Positions 51,436 to 61,326 are shown, counted from the first letter of the stretch. The stretch is 64,000 nucleotides of DNA from Anaerocolumna jejuensis DSM 15929 (GCF_900142215.1 NZ_FRAC01000006.1:434001-498000), one strand, 5' to 3'. Notes: generated from the letters alone by a model not told the origin. Numbers and translations are program-made.

Positions 51436-54400
51436 TTAAAAACCACTTGTTGTACTATCTAAAGTAGTAGTATTGCTTACACCATAGGCCGGTTCTTTAG
51501 GTCCAAAATCACTACCTGTCCTACTGTTATGCTCAAAGTAAACTTTGACTGTTCCTAGACCAGTAATGCTTTTACTTGTCATTGTATAATTCAGTACATT
51601 ATACCCTTTACTGATTTTATTAAAGAACTGAGCCTTATTAATTGGTGTTTCCAATCCCTTTACTGTCATTGGAATTCTATCAGTAAAGCCGGAAATAGGT
51701 AACTCATAAGTAGTTGTATATTCCATAACTACCAATGTAGTTGCATCTTCAAAATACCAACCTTTTCCTGTTGCTATATCAGATACACCACGTTCTTTGT
51801 TGGCCAGGGTTGCAAAATTGCTTTCAGTCAACTTATCTCCGGCACCACTTATTAAAGTCCTTAATGCTGTATCATCTTTATTACCTATCAGTTTCATACC
51901 CTCTAAGGCACTATAAAATTCCTTATCATTAGACTTAATACTTGCTATTGACTTGCCATCAACCTCTGTTAAAACACCACCACGAACTGTTAAGGTATGC
52001 TTTACAGTTGTATTATCTTTCTCTTTATAAGAAAGCTTATTTTTAACAGTTGCACCTGTATAAGCAACATTTGTTCCATTTGGTACTGCTATTTCAAGTT
52101 TCTCGGTTGCTGTTCCACTACTGAAATTATTAAAACTGCTTAATAAGGAAGTATGCGCTGCCTTTGGGTTATAATCCTCATTTCCCCATGTTGACTTTAA
52201 TGTATCATTATCAATGTCTAAGGCATAGGATTTTACAGTTAAAAGACCTGCATTTTTACTACCTTTACTCTCAGAAACACTATTGTTTGTACTCAATACA
52301 CTACCTTTTGCAAAAACTGGGTTTCCACCCAAACCTATTGCTTTTGCTTGTTTGGTTGCTTTTTGGTCTGTAACTTGTGAACCATCTACTTTTGTTGTTA
52401 CATAGGCTGTATGGGTCAAGGTGTGGTAATCTACAGCTGTGATTTTTCTGCTTTGGGTACCGGCTGCAAAGAATATACTATCTTTACCACTGTCATCGCT
52501 AAACAGCATTGGTATTTCAGGATAAATAGTTAAATAACTTGCATTTTGCTTTGTTATCGTTGTTTTACCATTATCTTCTGTTTTTGCTGCTTTTACTTTC
52601 AAAACATCACTATTGTTGCTTGCCGCCTTATATCGGTCAAGGATTACCCTGATTTTATAATCTGCGCTTACATAACTCGCTGAAGCTGTCTCTGGAATAG
52701 TGGTACAGTTACATACATCATAGGAATAACTATCGTTCACATCGTCAGTAGGGTCACTATCTGCTACATGCACTGTATAATGTGAGTAATACCCATAATT
52801 ATGATTATAAGTATCTTTATTTTTTATACTGTATGAAAGAGTATCTGTTTTACTAATGTTTGCATTATCCTTGTCTTTAAAAGTACTCTTTAATCCTGTA
52901 CTTAAATCATAATCTGACAAAGTACTTTTGTCAGAGGAAGAAATAGTCCATGAAGCAATATTAATACCCGTTAAATCAGTACTCTTAATTGCATTTAATA
53001 TACCTGCTACATCAACTGAAACACTTGGATTACTGTGAGAGATAGAATAACTACCCTTTGTCTTAGTTTTGCTATGTAGCCAATCTGAGTACTTCATATT
53101 GGCAGGTGTATTTGCTGTTGTTGTCACTTTACCATTTGGGTTTATTGTATCATATTTATATGTTCCAGATGGACTTAGTGTAGACCAATAAGCCTTATGG
53201 CCGGCATCCTGTGTTAATTTTAATGACATTGATGCAGAGTCACTATATTTCATGTCTGTATCATATTTGCTCAATCTCCATTCAGGTACTGCCAATTCAC
53301 CATCGACAGGCGTTTTCTTGTCAATGCGCCATATAACATAAACATTCTCTTCTATATCCATGTTTGAAATTCCTGAAAAAGCTGTTCCCTTTTTTATAAC
53401 TTGCGAATCAGTAGGAAAACTTTTAAGCAATGGTAATCCTTTTGCTGTTACCCACTTAACCAATTTAGCTTCTGTATAACCCTTTTTCTTTGTTAAATCA
53501 TTTAATTGCGTTACATCCACTTTGATAGTGCCATCCTCTGCAACCTTTTGTGTTGATACCAGTTTCTGTTCCAAAACTTCTACCCTGCTTACAAATTCAC
53601 CATCCTTATATCTATCCAAATAATTTTTTTGGGCTGGGTATGGTTGGATAATGTATCTTAAATAGATAACTCCATCTTCGCCTTTTTTCAATATACTCTC
53701 CAACTGTATGTCATCAGCATCTTTTATATAAGTTGCTTTGCTGTATAACCCAGATGCATCCGCTATACCTAATACATACTGCAAAAACTTTTTAGCTGTC
53801 TCTGGTTTTTTCGCCAAATCTTTATAGTAAGTATAAGCATCGTCAAATCCAAATAATGTTAAGGCTTCTGTAAAAACTAACTGCATCTGCGCTCTTATAA
53901 CATCCTTTTGCGCTGTACTTGCTGATTTTAGCTTACCAGATAATTCGGAATACTCATCAATTAAATCTAAATAGGTCTCATAATCAGTCTTTGCAATCAA
54001 ACCGTTTTCAAGAGCATATATTAGTCTAACTTTTAGATTAAAAGCATATGACCATATATCATCTGCAGTTGCTGAAATTTCTTTTTTAGTACTAATATTT
54101 TGAGGTAGTTCTCCGTCCCATTTTACATTTTTAACAGATGATTTTTGTGTTAAATCTATTGGGCTTGTAATAATATCGTTTAAATAAGCACTACCATATA
54201 AAGGAACTGTTACCACATCAGAAGCCAAAAATGATTCTAAATTACTGCGGTCAATATAACTTGTACCTGCTGCACCAACTTGAGTATACCCAACAGTTCC
54301 ATCGGTCTGGATATCAGCTTTAACATAAGTGGCAATTACTTTTACCCTTTCATTGTTTAGTCTCTGAGGATTTATTGTCCCTACTCCCATGCTCTTATAT

Positions 54401-55341
54401 ATCTTTCCTGATTTACCTAATTGTTTTACAATTTCAGCTTTATCAGCAGTTTTCGTACTTTTATCATAGTGTACCTCATAAGGAGTTCCTTTTTTAACTT
54501 TTGGGTCCAGATATTTACCTGTTGACTTATCCCAATTGTTAGCAGACATATTTAAAGCTGCATCTTCTTGGTCCAGAAGGTACATTGGATTTGCTAAGTA
54601 CTCATATACTAAATTTAGCATATCAACTAGTTTAGTATGAGTATAATTCTTTGATTCACCTAATTTAATCATATCCCTTAAAGTCACAATCATTGAATTA
54701 CCATCAATAACAGCAAATACCTCTGGTTCGATGAATATTTTATACCATCCATACTCTACACCATTATTAGTCTTATATGCACCTGATGCAAAGTCTTCTG
54801 AAGAAATTTCGTAACCACAAAGCTTTGTTATTGCTGGAATATTCTTAAAATCAGGATTATCTTTATAATCGTCCCCCATAAACCATTTTAGCCAAGATTC
54901 AGCATCTCCTGATAAGGGGTCTGGCATATCAACAATTACTTTTTCAGATGTATCTTTATATTCAAACTTATCTTTTGAAGCATTAATATAGCTAAAAGAA
55001 GCACCCACACCATTCATATAATCAAAAATACTTTTCCCTGTATAATACTCAACTTTATAACTATTTGGTATCCCTTTAGGTATAAAGTCAGTTGTGTTAC
55101 CCAATTTTTTTACTAAACTAGAATCTTTAAAGGCTTCCTCGTTCCCTTTTGCCCAATATACAGATATCCTAACTCCTGAACTCTGTGTGGTGAATTTCCA
55201 ACTATCACTACCATTTCCTGTACTTCCACCTGAATCCCCACCATCCATATTACCACCTTCACCAGCAAATACCGTATTTATTGGCAATATGGTTAAAATC
55301 ATACATAAAATTAAAACCATTGAAAATATCTTCTTTAACAT
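51436..55341 (-). CDS. Giant exported protein (1301 aa), unknown
   Basis: A very large exported protein. The signal peptide (MLKKIFSMVLILCMILTILPINTVFAG) is followed by a Gly/Asp/Ser-rich linker (about residues 28-50), then more than 1200 residues of beta- and lysine/threonine-rich sequence. I see no LPxTG, SLH or other wall anchor and few cysteines. It lies 32 bases downstream of an SLH-domain gene, so the two probably work together at the surface, perhaps as an adhesin or as part of a fibre. A large body of unknown fold on a mobile element makes it a good structural target. Confidence 0.75.
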   Translation of the reverse strand: MLKKIFSMVLILCMILTILPINTVFAGEGGNMDGGDSGGSTGNGSDSWKFTTQSSGVRISVYWAKGNEEAFKDSSLVKKLGNTTDFIPKGIPNSYKVEYYTGKSIFDYMNGVGASFSYINASKDKFEYKDTSEKVIVDMPDPLSGDAESWLKWFMGDDYKDNPDFKNIPAITKLCGYEISSEDFASGAYKTNNGVEYGWYKIFIEPEVFAVIDGNSMIVTLRDMIKLGESKNYTHTKLVDMLNLVYEYLANPMYLLDQEDAALNMSANNWDKSTGKYLDPKVKKGTPYEVHYDKSTKTADKAEIVKQLGKSGKIYKSMGVGTINPQRLNNERVKVIATYVKADIQTDGTVGYTQVGAAGTSYIDRSNLESFLASDVVTVPLYGSAYLNDIITSPIDLTQKSSVKNVKWDGELPQNISTKKEISATADDIWSYAFNLKVRLIYALENGLIAKTDYETYLDLIDEYSELSGKLKSASTAQKDVIRAQMQLVFTEALTLFGFDDAYTYYKDLAKKPETAKKFLQYVLGIADASGLYSKATYIKDADDIQLESILKKGEDGVIYLRYIIQPYPAQKNYLDRYKDGEFVSRVEVLEQKLVSTQKVAEDGTIKVDVTQLNDLTKKKGYTEAKLVKWVTAKGLPLLKSFPTDSQVIKKGTAFSGISNMDIEENVYVIWRIDKKTPVDGELAVPEWRLSKYDTDMKYSDSASMSLKLTQDAGHKAYWSTLSPSGTYKYDTINPNGKVTTTANTPANMKYSDWLHSKTKTKGSYSISHSNPSVSVDVAGILNAIKSTDLTGINIASWTISSSDKSTLSDYDLSTGLKSTFKDKDNANISKTDTLSYSIKNKDTYNHNYGYYSHYTVHVADSDPTDDVNDSYSYDVCNCTTIPETASASYVSADYKIRVILDRYKAASNNSDVLKVKAAKTEDNGKTTITKQNASYLTIYPEIPMLFSDDSGKDSIFFAAGTQSRKITAVDYHTLTHTAYVTTKVDGSQVTDQKATKQAKAIGLGGNPVFAKGSVLSTNNSVSESKGSKNAGLLTVKSYALDIDNDTLKSTWGNEDYNPKAAHTSLLSSFNNFSSGTATEKLEIAVPNGTNVAYTGATVKNKLSYKEKDNTTVKHTLTVRGGVLTEVDGKSIASIKSNDKEFYSALEGMKLIGNKDDTALRTLISGAGDKLTESNFATLANKERGVSDIATGKGWYFEDATTLVVMEYTTTYELPISGFTDRIPMTVKGLETPINKAQFFNKISKGYNVLNYTMTSKSITGLGTVKVYFEHNSRTGSDFGPKEPAYGVSNTTTLDSTTSGF

Positions 55342-55373
55342 TGCTACTCCCCCTTTAATTACTTAAAATTTCA

Positions 55374-56933
55374 CTACCTCGGTCCATCCCATTCCCAAGA
55401 GCCACCAAAAGCTTCAGCATTATAGACAGTCCAAAATCCTACACGTTGGTTTGCTTTAGGATTCTTTACCTTTTCAGCAAGTTTTCCTTCATATTCTGAA
55501 ATAAGTAACCAATCCTTCTGAAAATACCCTACACCTGTTTTTTTATCTATCAGATAAGGACTTCCTAGGTAAGTATAATCATCATTCCAAACGTCGCCAC
55601 ATACTCCATCTTTTATTACTCCTTTTGCTGTTATCATATTGCCATATAAGTCCTTTACTTTACTATAAATAACAGTATATCCGTTAATTGTTATGCCCTT
55701 TAAAATTGTCTTCTTGCCATCTTTGTCGATAAATGTATCACCCGGAATAGGGAGCGGTCTATTTTTATCAGACCATTTTAATGTCATTACTGCTCTAGTC
55801 TCCACTGATTGTACAGGTATCTTAACCTTACTCATATCTTTTCTTGCTTTAACATTGATTACCCTGTAAATAACTGTTACTGCGCTGCCACGAGTAACCT
55901 TTGCAGAAGGATTAAATGTATAATCACTAGAACCTGTTATAATACCCTCTGAGTACACTATTTTTACTGACTCTTGATACTCAGAACCAATTTTTGAGTA
56001 ATCTGGTATTAATCTATCAATCCCATAAATCATATCTGTATCTTCTTTTAAAACTATACTTAGAGCTCTTGATGTCCATAAAGCCATATCCTTTTTGGTC
56101 ATAGACTTAGCATAATTCTCTGATTTCAGCTCATCGGCTTTAACAACTCCTGATTTAAAGGCTTCTTTCATAATCGCAGAAGACCAATCACTACCCTTTG
56201 TGGCTCTACTCAATTTTGGATTGATGGCTCTCATTAACATACTTACAAACTTCGCATTAGTGATATTAGTTGTTGCTTTGAAATTACCATCTGTGTAACC
56301 CCCAATTGTACCTTTCTTAGCTAAGTAGTTTACTGCAGTGTAATAGGTACTGCCGGATTTTACATCTTTGAAAGATGTTGGATAACTTGCTTTAGTAGCA
56401 AGTAAAGTTACATTAGTCTGTGTCTCTGTATCTACGGATACTGCCCCAAATGCAATCAAAGCTGCTTTCGCTTTTGCCAAACCATCTGCGTTTTCTTCCG
56501 TTTTTACTACTGTTTTTATAATGCTATCAGCCTTTTTTACTACTGCTAAAACGTCGGCTGATGCTGATTTTCCACTTGCAGAAACAGCTTGTGATAATGT
56601 ATTAAGCTCTGTTGCCAACTCAATAAGGATTGCATTTGTAACAATACCCTCTCTCTGCATAGTCTGAATTTGACTTAAAACATACTCTGTGTTATAAGTG
56701 TAGTTTTCTGGATTCTGCATATAATTCTCTGAAATATTTAGCCTTACATCAAGCGTTGTATCTTTGTTACTTGCTGCCTGCGCTGGAACTGTTGCCCCGC
56801 CTGCTAATGATGTCAAGATTAAAGAACCAACCAAAATTTTATTCATAACCATAGCAAAAGAAACCTTAGCCTTTCTATCTCTCCTATGCTCTGTTGTCAT
56901 ATAAGCATCATTTTGTAAACCTTCTGTTTTCAT
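55374..56933 (-). CDS. SLH-domain surface protein
   Basis: An exported protein with a long N-terminal region and a signal peptide (hydrophobic stretch around AMVMNKILVGSLILTSLAGG). It has at least two S-layer-homology motifs (about residues 200-252 with FKDVKSGSTYYTAVNYLAKKG, and 320-375 with VYSEGIITG). These bind the secondary cell-wall polymer and so anchor the protein. Two starts compete: an ATG at 56975 that follows the stop of the upstream gene, and an ATG at 56933 with AAAGGGG eight bases upstream, which I prefer. The 1301-residue gene follows. Confidence 0.85.
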   Translation of the reverse strand: MKTEGLQNDAYMTTEHRRDRKAKVSFAMVMNKILVGSLILTSLAGGATVPAQAASNKDTTLDVRLNISENYMQNPENYTYNTEYVLSQIQTMQREGIVTNAILIELATELNTLSQAVSASGKSASADVLAVVKKADSIIKTVVKTEENADGLAKAKAALIAFGAVSVDTETQTNVTLLATKASYPTSFKDVKSGSTYYTAVNYLAKKGTIGGYTDGNFKATTNITNAKFVSMLMRAINPKLSRATKGSDWSSAIMKEAFKSGVVKADELKSENYAKSMTKKDMALWTSRALSIVLKEDTDMIYGIDRLIPDYSKIGSEYQESVKIVYSEGIITGSSDYTFNPSAKVTRGSAVTVIYRVINVKARKDMSKVKIPVQSVETRAVMTLKWSDKNRPLPIPGDTFIDKDGKKTILKGITINGYTVIYSKVKDLYGNMITAKGVIKDGVCGDVWNDDYTYLGSPYLIDKKTGVGYFQKDWLLISEYEGKLAEKVKNPKANQRVGFWTVYNAEAFGGSWEWDGPR

Positions 56934-56975
56934 GGTTTTTACCCCTTTCGATTTCAAATTATTTTTACTGCTCAT

Positions 56976-57293
56976 TTATAACTCTCTACTGTTACCATAA
57001 ACCATAAACTCTAAGCAGGCTGTCAAATAAACCTTTATAGTGATATGATTTATGTCAACTGTTTGCTTAATCCTCAAATACTCTTTCTTTTTAAACTTAG
57101 CTTGCTTCTTAATTTTACCTTTGTTTTTCTTCAGATACCCACTACTTAATACCAAATCACCATATAACCTCTCACTCTCTCTGACACACTCTGAAAATTT
57201 CATATCATTCTTCAGACCAAATTCTATAATGTCATCATACAATTTTTCGGACAATACCACATTTATTTTCTGCTTATAACCCTCAGTTGCCAT
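56976..57293 (-). CDS. Small RHH-like DNA-binding protein, first in surface operon
   Basis: A 105-residue basic protein. The segment EGYKQKINVVLSEKLYDDIIEFGLK has a strand-helix pattern like a ribbon-helix-helix regulator, with a lysine-rich C-terminus. AAGGAGGGATG lies before the ATG at 57293, so the longer frame to 57419 is not used. Its stop codon touches an upstream ATG of the SLH gene. It may autoregulate the operon RHH-SLH-giant protein. Confidence 0.6.
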   Translation of the reverse strand: MATEGYKQKINVVLSEKLYDDIIEFGLKNDMKFSECVRESERLYGDLVLSSGYLKKNKGKIKKQAKFKKKEYLRIKQTVDINHITIKVYLTACLEFMVYGNSREL

Positions 57294-57447
57294 TTCCCCC
57301 ACATCCCTCCTTGCTTTATATTTAGTATAATTTTTTCTGTCCACTTTTGTATGGACAACTGTCCATACAAAATAATTTATGTGATATTTTATTCTACCGT
57401 CCCAATATTCCTTTTCCACTCCCCAATAAAATTTTTAGGCAAGAGAA

Positions 57448-57474
57448 AAGCAGTTGGTAATCGGCCAACTGCTT
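57448..57474. terminator. Stem-loop AAGCAGTTGG/CCAACTGCTT
   Basis: A ten-base stem with a 7-base loop. On the minus strand it is followed by TTCTC. It lies upstream of the surface operon and may be a weak terminator of a short leader or of an unseen RNA. The rest of 57475-57716 shows no gene. Confidence 0.5.
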
Positions 57475-57716
57475 GAAGTAAGGGTATTTCATAAAGAAAT
57501 TATAACAATTTTGAGGTAGCAATAAAAAAACATTAGAGGAAGTAGATACAACGAAAATCTGCACTTGTTCATCCGAACACTATACCCTCTGTGACATTTT
57601 ATTACACTCTTAGTGTAACGCGGGTTATAATAAAAAGCAACGGGGTTAGTATAAATAATTACTTTCTAAGCCTTGTAAATACAGAATTACATTGTAACTC
57701 CAATATAAACTTTACT

Positions 57717-57758
57717 AAAAAAATGAGAGGTAATATCTGTTTAAGGATATTACCTCTC
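57717..57758 (-). terminator. Intrinsic terminator of the membrane-protein operon
   Basis: On the minus strand GAGAGGTAATATC pairs with GATATTACCTCTC and is followed by seven T. It lies 90 bases after the last gene of the 57.8-60.9 kb operon. Confidence 0.85.
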
Positions 57759-57847
57759 TATCTATGTACTGGGGAATAAAATAGATTACAGAACTATTAT
57801 ATCGTGTTAACTACCCATACATCAAGCGTTATATTATTAACCATCTA

Positions 57848-58690
57848 TTACACTATACCACTTGCTAAACTTAATACCCATCCTATCAAACCACTCATTT
57901 CTCCCGCAATTAACCATAAGAGAGCTATTGATAATACTATATATGTAGTTGCTCTACGTTTTAAATACATAACATAGGCATTTTTATATACCTCTAAATT
58001 CTTTTCGACTTCTCTTACTGTTGATAGAGCCTCATGAGATACACCAAATGGTTTCTTGCCACCACTTTTTTCATCCTGTGTTTCTCTCCATACTGGTAAC
58101 CCAATATAGGCCAAATCAAAAATTGTTGAACTTATAACCATAATAATTATCACTACAGAGCCTAAACCAAAGAAGACTCTTATAACTGACATAAATGGAG
58201 CTAACCACTTATATGCTGTGAATATATCTGCCTTTGTATTATCAAATACCATTGGCAACATCATAGCCGCAACATCTGAATCGCTTTCCTGTATCTCGTT
58301 CATGATTTCTTGTTGAGTATCTGCAGAAATTGAGGACTCTTTAAGAGAATTTACAAATGCAAATAAAGCCTTTCTTGCTTCTTTTTGATTTGCTCTCTTA
58401 AATTCCTTTTCATCAAATACTATACTGTTTTCGCCATTATACTCAAAAATTTTTGCTGTCTTTGTTCCATCTGCATTTTTATCTGTACTCTTGATAACTA
58501 CTTCACTTGTACTACTTGATTCTGTTCCATTTGCTTCAGATGCTTCCTTTATAGCTGCTTCTATATCTCCTTTATCATTAGCAGAAATAGGAATATTTGT
58601 TTCTGCAAATATAGAAAACATAGAACTAGAAAGAAGCATTGATAATATTAATAATAAACTAACTCTACTAATTGTCTGTTTCATACTCAT
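57848..58690 (-). CDS. Exported/membrane protein, paralog of the next gene (280 aa)
   Basis: A protein with a signal sequence (SLLLILSMLLSSSMFSIFA), an acidic Ser/Thr-rich extracellular part, and three further hydrophobic segments (about residues 163-186, 245-262 and 266-280). The segment VVIIIMVISSTIFDLAYIGLPVWR parallels LLMMAVSVLDLLYIAFPPVR in the upstream gene, and both end with LK-R-A before a final membrane hairpin. The two are therefore distant paralogs. Their joint function is unknown. They could be subunits of a membrane pore or export complex. Confidence 0.75.
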   Translation of the reverse strand: MSMKQTISRVSLLLILSMLLSSSMFSIFAETNIPISANDKGDIEAAIKEASEANGTESSSTSEVVIKSTDKNADGTKTAKIFEYNGENSIVFDEKEFKRANQKEARKALFAFVNSLKESSISADTQQEIMNEIQESDSDVAAMMLPMVFDNTKADIFTAYKWLAPFMSVIRVFFGLGSVVIIIMVISSTIFDLAYIGLPVWRETQDEKSGGKKPFGVSHEALSTVREVEKNLEVYKNAYVMYLKRRATTYIVLSIALLWLIAGEMSGLIGWVLSLASGIV

Positions 58691-58710
58691 AATAATTACC
58701 CCCTCATTGG

Positions 58711-59433
58711 TTAAATACTAATACCTGTTATAAAGTTTAAAATTTTCATTCCTAACTTAATACCCAAGTCTGTGAACACTGTTGATGTGAATAAAATCAC
58801 ACAGACTCCAAACATACTTAGAAATATTGCTCTTTTCTTCAAGTAACCTATTATCATGTTTTTGGGTGCTGTTGGCATACCACCAATAGCTACTCCGCCT
58901 TTTGACTCCATACAAGCTGCTATTGCTTCATCAGATACCCACCTTCCGAGAGAAGAAAAGCCTCCTCCGGGTTCATTGCCTTGCATTCCCCGGCCATTCA
59001 TCGAAGGGTTACTTTCTATACCCATTCCTCTTGGACTTCCCATTTGAGGTTGTCCACCATATGAACCACCGTCCAAAATATCTCTTACTGGTGGAAAAGC
59101 TATATAAAGTAAATCCAAAACTGAAACAGCCATCATAAGAAGTGCGGTAATACCTAAGATAACTGCCATTGTAAAATTCATTATTTTAGCGAATGGTTGT
59201 ATAAAAACTTGTGCTTCTTTAATATCTTCCGCCTTCGGACCGGCTTCACCAAACATATCACCTACTGCTTTTGCAGTTGTATCCTGCTCTACAGTGGTCT
59301 GTTTATCTTGTGTAGGTTCTGTTGATACTTGAGTCTCTGTATCCACACCGTTTAAATCACTTGCATATATACCCCCAGAACTAAATAACATCATTATCGC
59401 TACTAATATAAATAATCTCTTACCCATCCTCAT
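58711..59433 (-). CDS. Exported/membrane protein, paralog of the following gene (240 aa)
   Basis: A membrane protein with an N-terminal signal-like segment, a Thr/Gln-rich spacer, two hydrophobic segments around residues 85-115, a Gly/Pro/Met-rich loop (about residues 125-160), and a last hydrophobic pair. The start is the ATG at 59433 with AGGTG six bases upstream. A GTG directly after the previous stop is less likely. It starts only ten bases after the DUF1232 gene, so translation is coupled. It is paralogous to the 280-residue protein. Confidence 0.75.
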   Translation of the reverse strand: MRMGKRLFILVAIMMLFSSGGIYASDLNGVDTETQVSTEPTQDKQTTVEQDTTAKAVGDMFGEAGPKAEDIKEAQVFIQPFAKIMNFTMAVILGITALLMMAVSVLDLLYIAFPPVRDILDGGSYGGQPQMGSPRGMGIESNPSMNGRGMQGNEPGGGFSSLGRWVSDEAIAACMESKGGVAIGGMPTAPKNMIIGYLKKRAIFLSMFGVCVILFTSTVFTDLGIKLGMKILNFITGISI

Positions 59434-59442
59434 TTTTAACAC

Positions 59443-60174
59443 CTACCCCGCTATCTGCTTTGGTTTCTTACCATCTCTCCACTCTTTGTATGCTTCGATG
59501 TCTTTTTTACATCTGTCATATGTAAATTTAAAAACTGCTATATCATCAAAAGCTCCCGGTATTAGGTCCGGTGCCGCTATATAAACTACTGCAGTTGCAA
59601 TACCTATTATTGTGCTTGCAGGAACTTCACGATATTTACCCGTCACATAATCCAAAACCATCGAACCAAGAACCAAAAAATCTTGTACTATACCTCCAAT
59701 ACCCGGTATATGTGCCACTGCATCCTCAAATTTTCGCAATACTTTTTTAGCTTCTTGCTCGTTACCCAAAATCTTTTTGGCCTTTTTATTACCTATTTCC
59801 TTAACCTCTTTTTGGCTTAGACTATAGATAAAAACAACATCCGGCTTGACTTTGTTATCCTTCGTTATTGCTGCATATGCTGTCCTTGAACCCTTTATTT
59901 TAAATAACTCTCTACTATCTTGCTTACCACTTATATAATGAGCTAATATCCTACAACTATAATTCCCTTTTGCAGTACCCTGTTCCCCATCCACTCTAAA
60001 TCTCTCAGCGCGGTAAGTATTATCCTTTGATAACTGGTATTTACTCTTTGCCGGAAAACAACGTTTAGAGATTATGATGGCCTTATTGAATGCTTTTTTT
60101 TCGCCACCTACCTTATCTACTATTGCTATCATCTCTGATTGGTCATCTAACTTAAAATTCAACTTATAAATCAT
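59443..60174 (-). CDS. DUF1232-domain membrane protein
   Basis: A 243-residue protein. The C-terminal part (about residues 165-235) carries the DUF1232/YkvA pattern, with a membrane segment and YIAAPDLIPGAFDDIAVFKF. The N-terminal part is soluble and basic, with a KKAKKILGNEQEAKK helix. The DUF1232 family often sits next to membrane and transport functions, but no reaction is known. It is the third gene of the operon, 17 bases after the 155-residue gene. Confidence 0.75.
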   Translation of the reverse strand: MIYKLNFKLDDQSEMIAIVDKVGGEKKAFNKAIIISKRCFPAKSKYQLSKDNTYRAERFRVDGEQGTAKGNYSCRILAHYISGKQDSRELFKIKGSRTAYAAITKDNKVKPDVVFIYSLSQKEVKEIGNKKAKKILGNEQEAKKVLRKFEDAVAHIPGIGGIVQDFLVLGSMVLDYVTGKYREVPASTIIGIATAVVYIAAPDLIPGAFDDIAVFKFTYDRCKKDIEAYKEWRDGKKPKQIAG

Positions 60175-60191
60175 ATTTACCTCCCCCTCTA

Positions 60192-60659
60192 CTACTGCAC
60201 TCGGATTGCATAGCCTTCATTTATTAAGCGTTCTTGTTCTGCCTTATCAATGTAGGTTTTTCTCATCGGTCTGCCAGAAACATTTACAACCCCGGCAGTA
60301 TAACTTAATACCCCAGACTCACAAATTTTTGCTATCCTACAAACCTCTTTGGAATAATCCACATTTTTATTGGCAGGTAAATATACCTCATTCTTTTTAA
60401 TTACTTGGTCATTCGAGTCCTTAAACTTTATAATCATGCTGTCCTTAACCTGTTCATTTCCAAAATACTCTTTTGTACGTACTAATCTAAAATGCACATC
60501 CTCTAAAACCTTACCCTTATGAACACTGTCTTTAGGTGTTACTACTGTTGGTCTATTTAAACCACTTGCAAATCTACGGTTATTAACACCTGCTTGTACA
60601 TTTCTTAATGCAAGAGTAACTTGACCTGCTACCCCACTCATATATCCGTTGTTATACAC
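60192..60659 (-). CDS. Unknown small protein (155 aa) in the membrane operon
   Basis: A soluble, basic 155-residue protein without a recognised domain. Translation starts at a GTG overlapping the stop of the MerR-like gene by 8 bases, with AGGAGG 8 bases upstream, so it is coupled to that regulator. A regulatory or assembly role in the operon is possible, but nothing in the sequence proves it. Confidence 0.65.
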   Translation of the reverse strand: MYNNGYMSGVAGQVTLALRNVQAGVNNRRFASGLNRPTVVTPKDSVHKGKVLEDVHFRLVRTKEYFGNEQVKDSMIIKFKDSNDQVIKKNEVYLPANKNVDYSKEVCRIAKICESGVLSYTAGVVNVSGRPMRKTYIDKAEQERLINEGYAIRVQ

Positions 60660-60882
60660 AGTATTTTCCTCCTCTCTTATACACTATCTGATTTTCTCTG
60701 TTGTAATCTTCTGCCTGTCTCTCGGTGTAATATCTATGACCACTCTGTTTTGAAACATGATGAGGTATGATAATCCCCATATCCTCATACTTTTTTACTG
60801 TAGAAATAGCTAACCCCACCTTCTTTGAAAACTCACCAATTCTTATATACTTTTCAATATCAACCTCTCGAATCTCGCCCAT
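60652..60882 (-). CDS. MerR-like HTH regulator (76 aa)
   Basis: A 76-residue DNA-binding protein of MerR/HTH_17 type: YIRIGEFSKKVGLAISTVKKYEDMG, followed by HRYYTERQAEDY. There is no effector domain, so it probably acts as a simple repressor or activator, or as an excisionase-like DNA bender. It is the first gene of the membrane-protein operon and likely controls it. AGAGGTGG precedes the ATG. Confidence 0.75.
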   Translation of the reverse strand: MGEIREVDIEKYIRIGEFSKKVGLAISTVKKYEDMGIIIPHHVSKQSGHRYYTERQAEDYNRENQIVYKRGGKYCV

Positions 60883-61030
60883 AAAACCACCTCTCTATCC
60901 TTGCTACTTAATATAGTTTTTTATGTCCATATAACTCCGTGAAATAATTTGATATGTCCCTTTCGTTGAAAAAAACTGTAGAGTCTAAAAAAATGGAAAT
61001 GTCAGAAATACTGGATTAGTCATTTAGGCA

Positions 61031-61059
61031 AAAAAAAAATAGAGCCTACAATGGCTCTA
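61031..61059 (-). terminator. Intrinsic terminator after the 45-residue ORF
   Basis: On the minus strand TAGAGCC pairs with GGCTCTA, followed by nine or more T. The only frame it could end is the small ORF at 61081-61218. Confidence 0.8.
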
Positions 61060-61080
61060 CTTCTTGATTTATCTATGTTT

Positions 61081-61218
61081 TTAAAACTTCTTGATGTTCC
61101 TCATCCTCTTTGCATATCGTACCTCTGGACTTAAATCAAATCTTAAGTATAAGAAAAACTCATCTATTAGGCTTAGTCTAAAAAATATAACCCCATGTTG
61201 TTTATGATAGCTAACCAT
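61081..61218 (-). CDS. Small ORF (45 aa), possibly translated
   Basis: A short frame reading MVSYHKQHGVIFFRLSLIDE, ending KRMRNIKKF. It has AGAGGA about eleven bases before the ATG and a strong terminator 22 bases after the stop. It carries hydrophobic and basic stretches. It has no recognised homolog in my memory. The spacing to the terminator is the main support. Confidence 0.4.
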   Translation of the reverse strand: MVSYHKQHGVIFFRLSLIDEFFLYLRFDLSPEVRYAKRMRNIKKF

Positions 61219-61326
61219 AATTATCACCATCCTCTTTCAGGGAATTTTTGGTTATATCAATTATAATTCCAACACCCTCTATATATCCTATAACTGCTCA
61301 TTATATCCTACATGTGTACAACAACT

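Noticed and set aside
57052..57279. Plus-strand frame opposite the RHH-like gene
   Set aside because: The minus-strand gene has a strong ribosome site and is coupled to the SLH gene.
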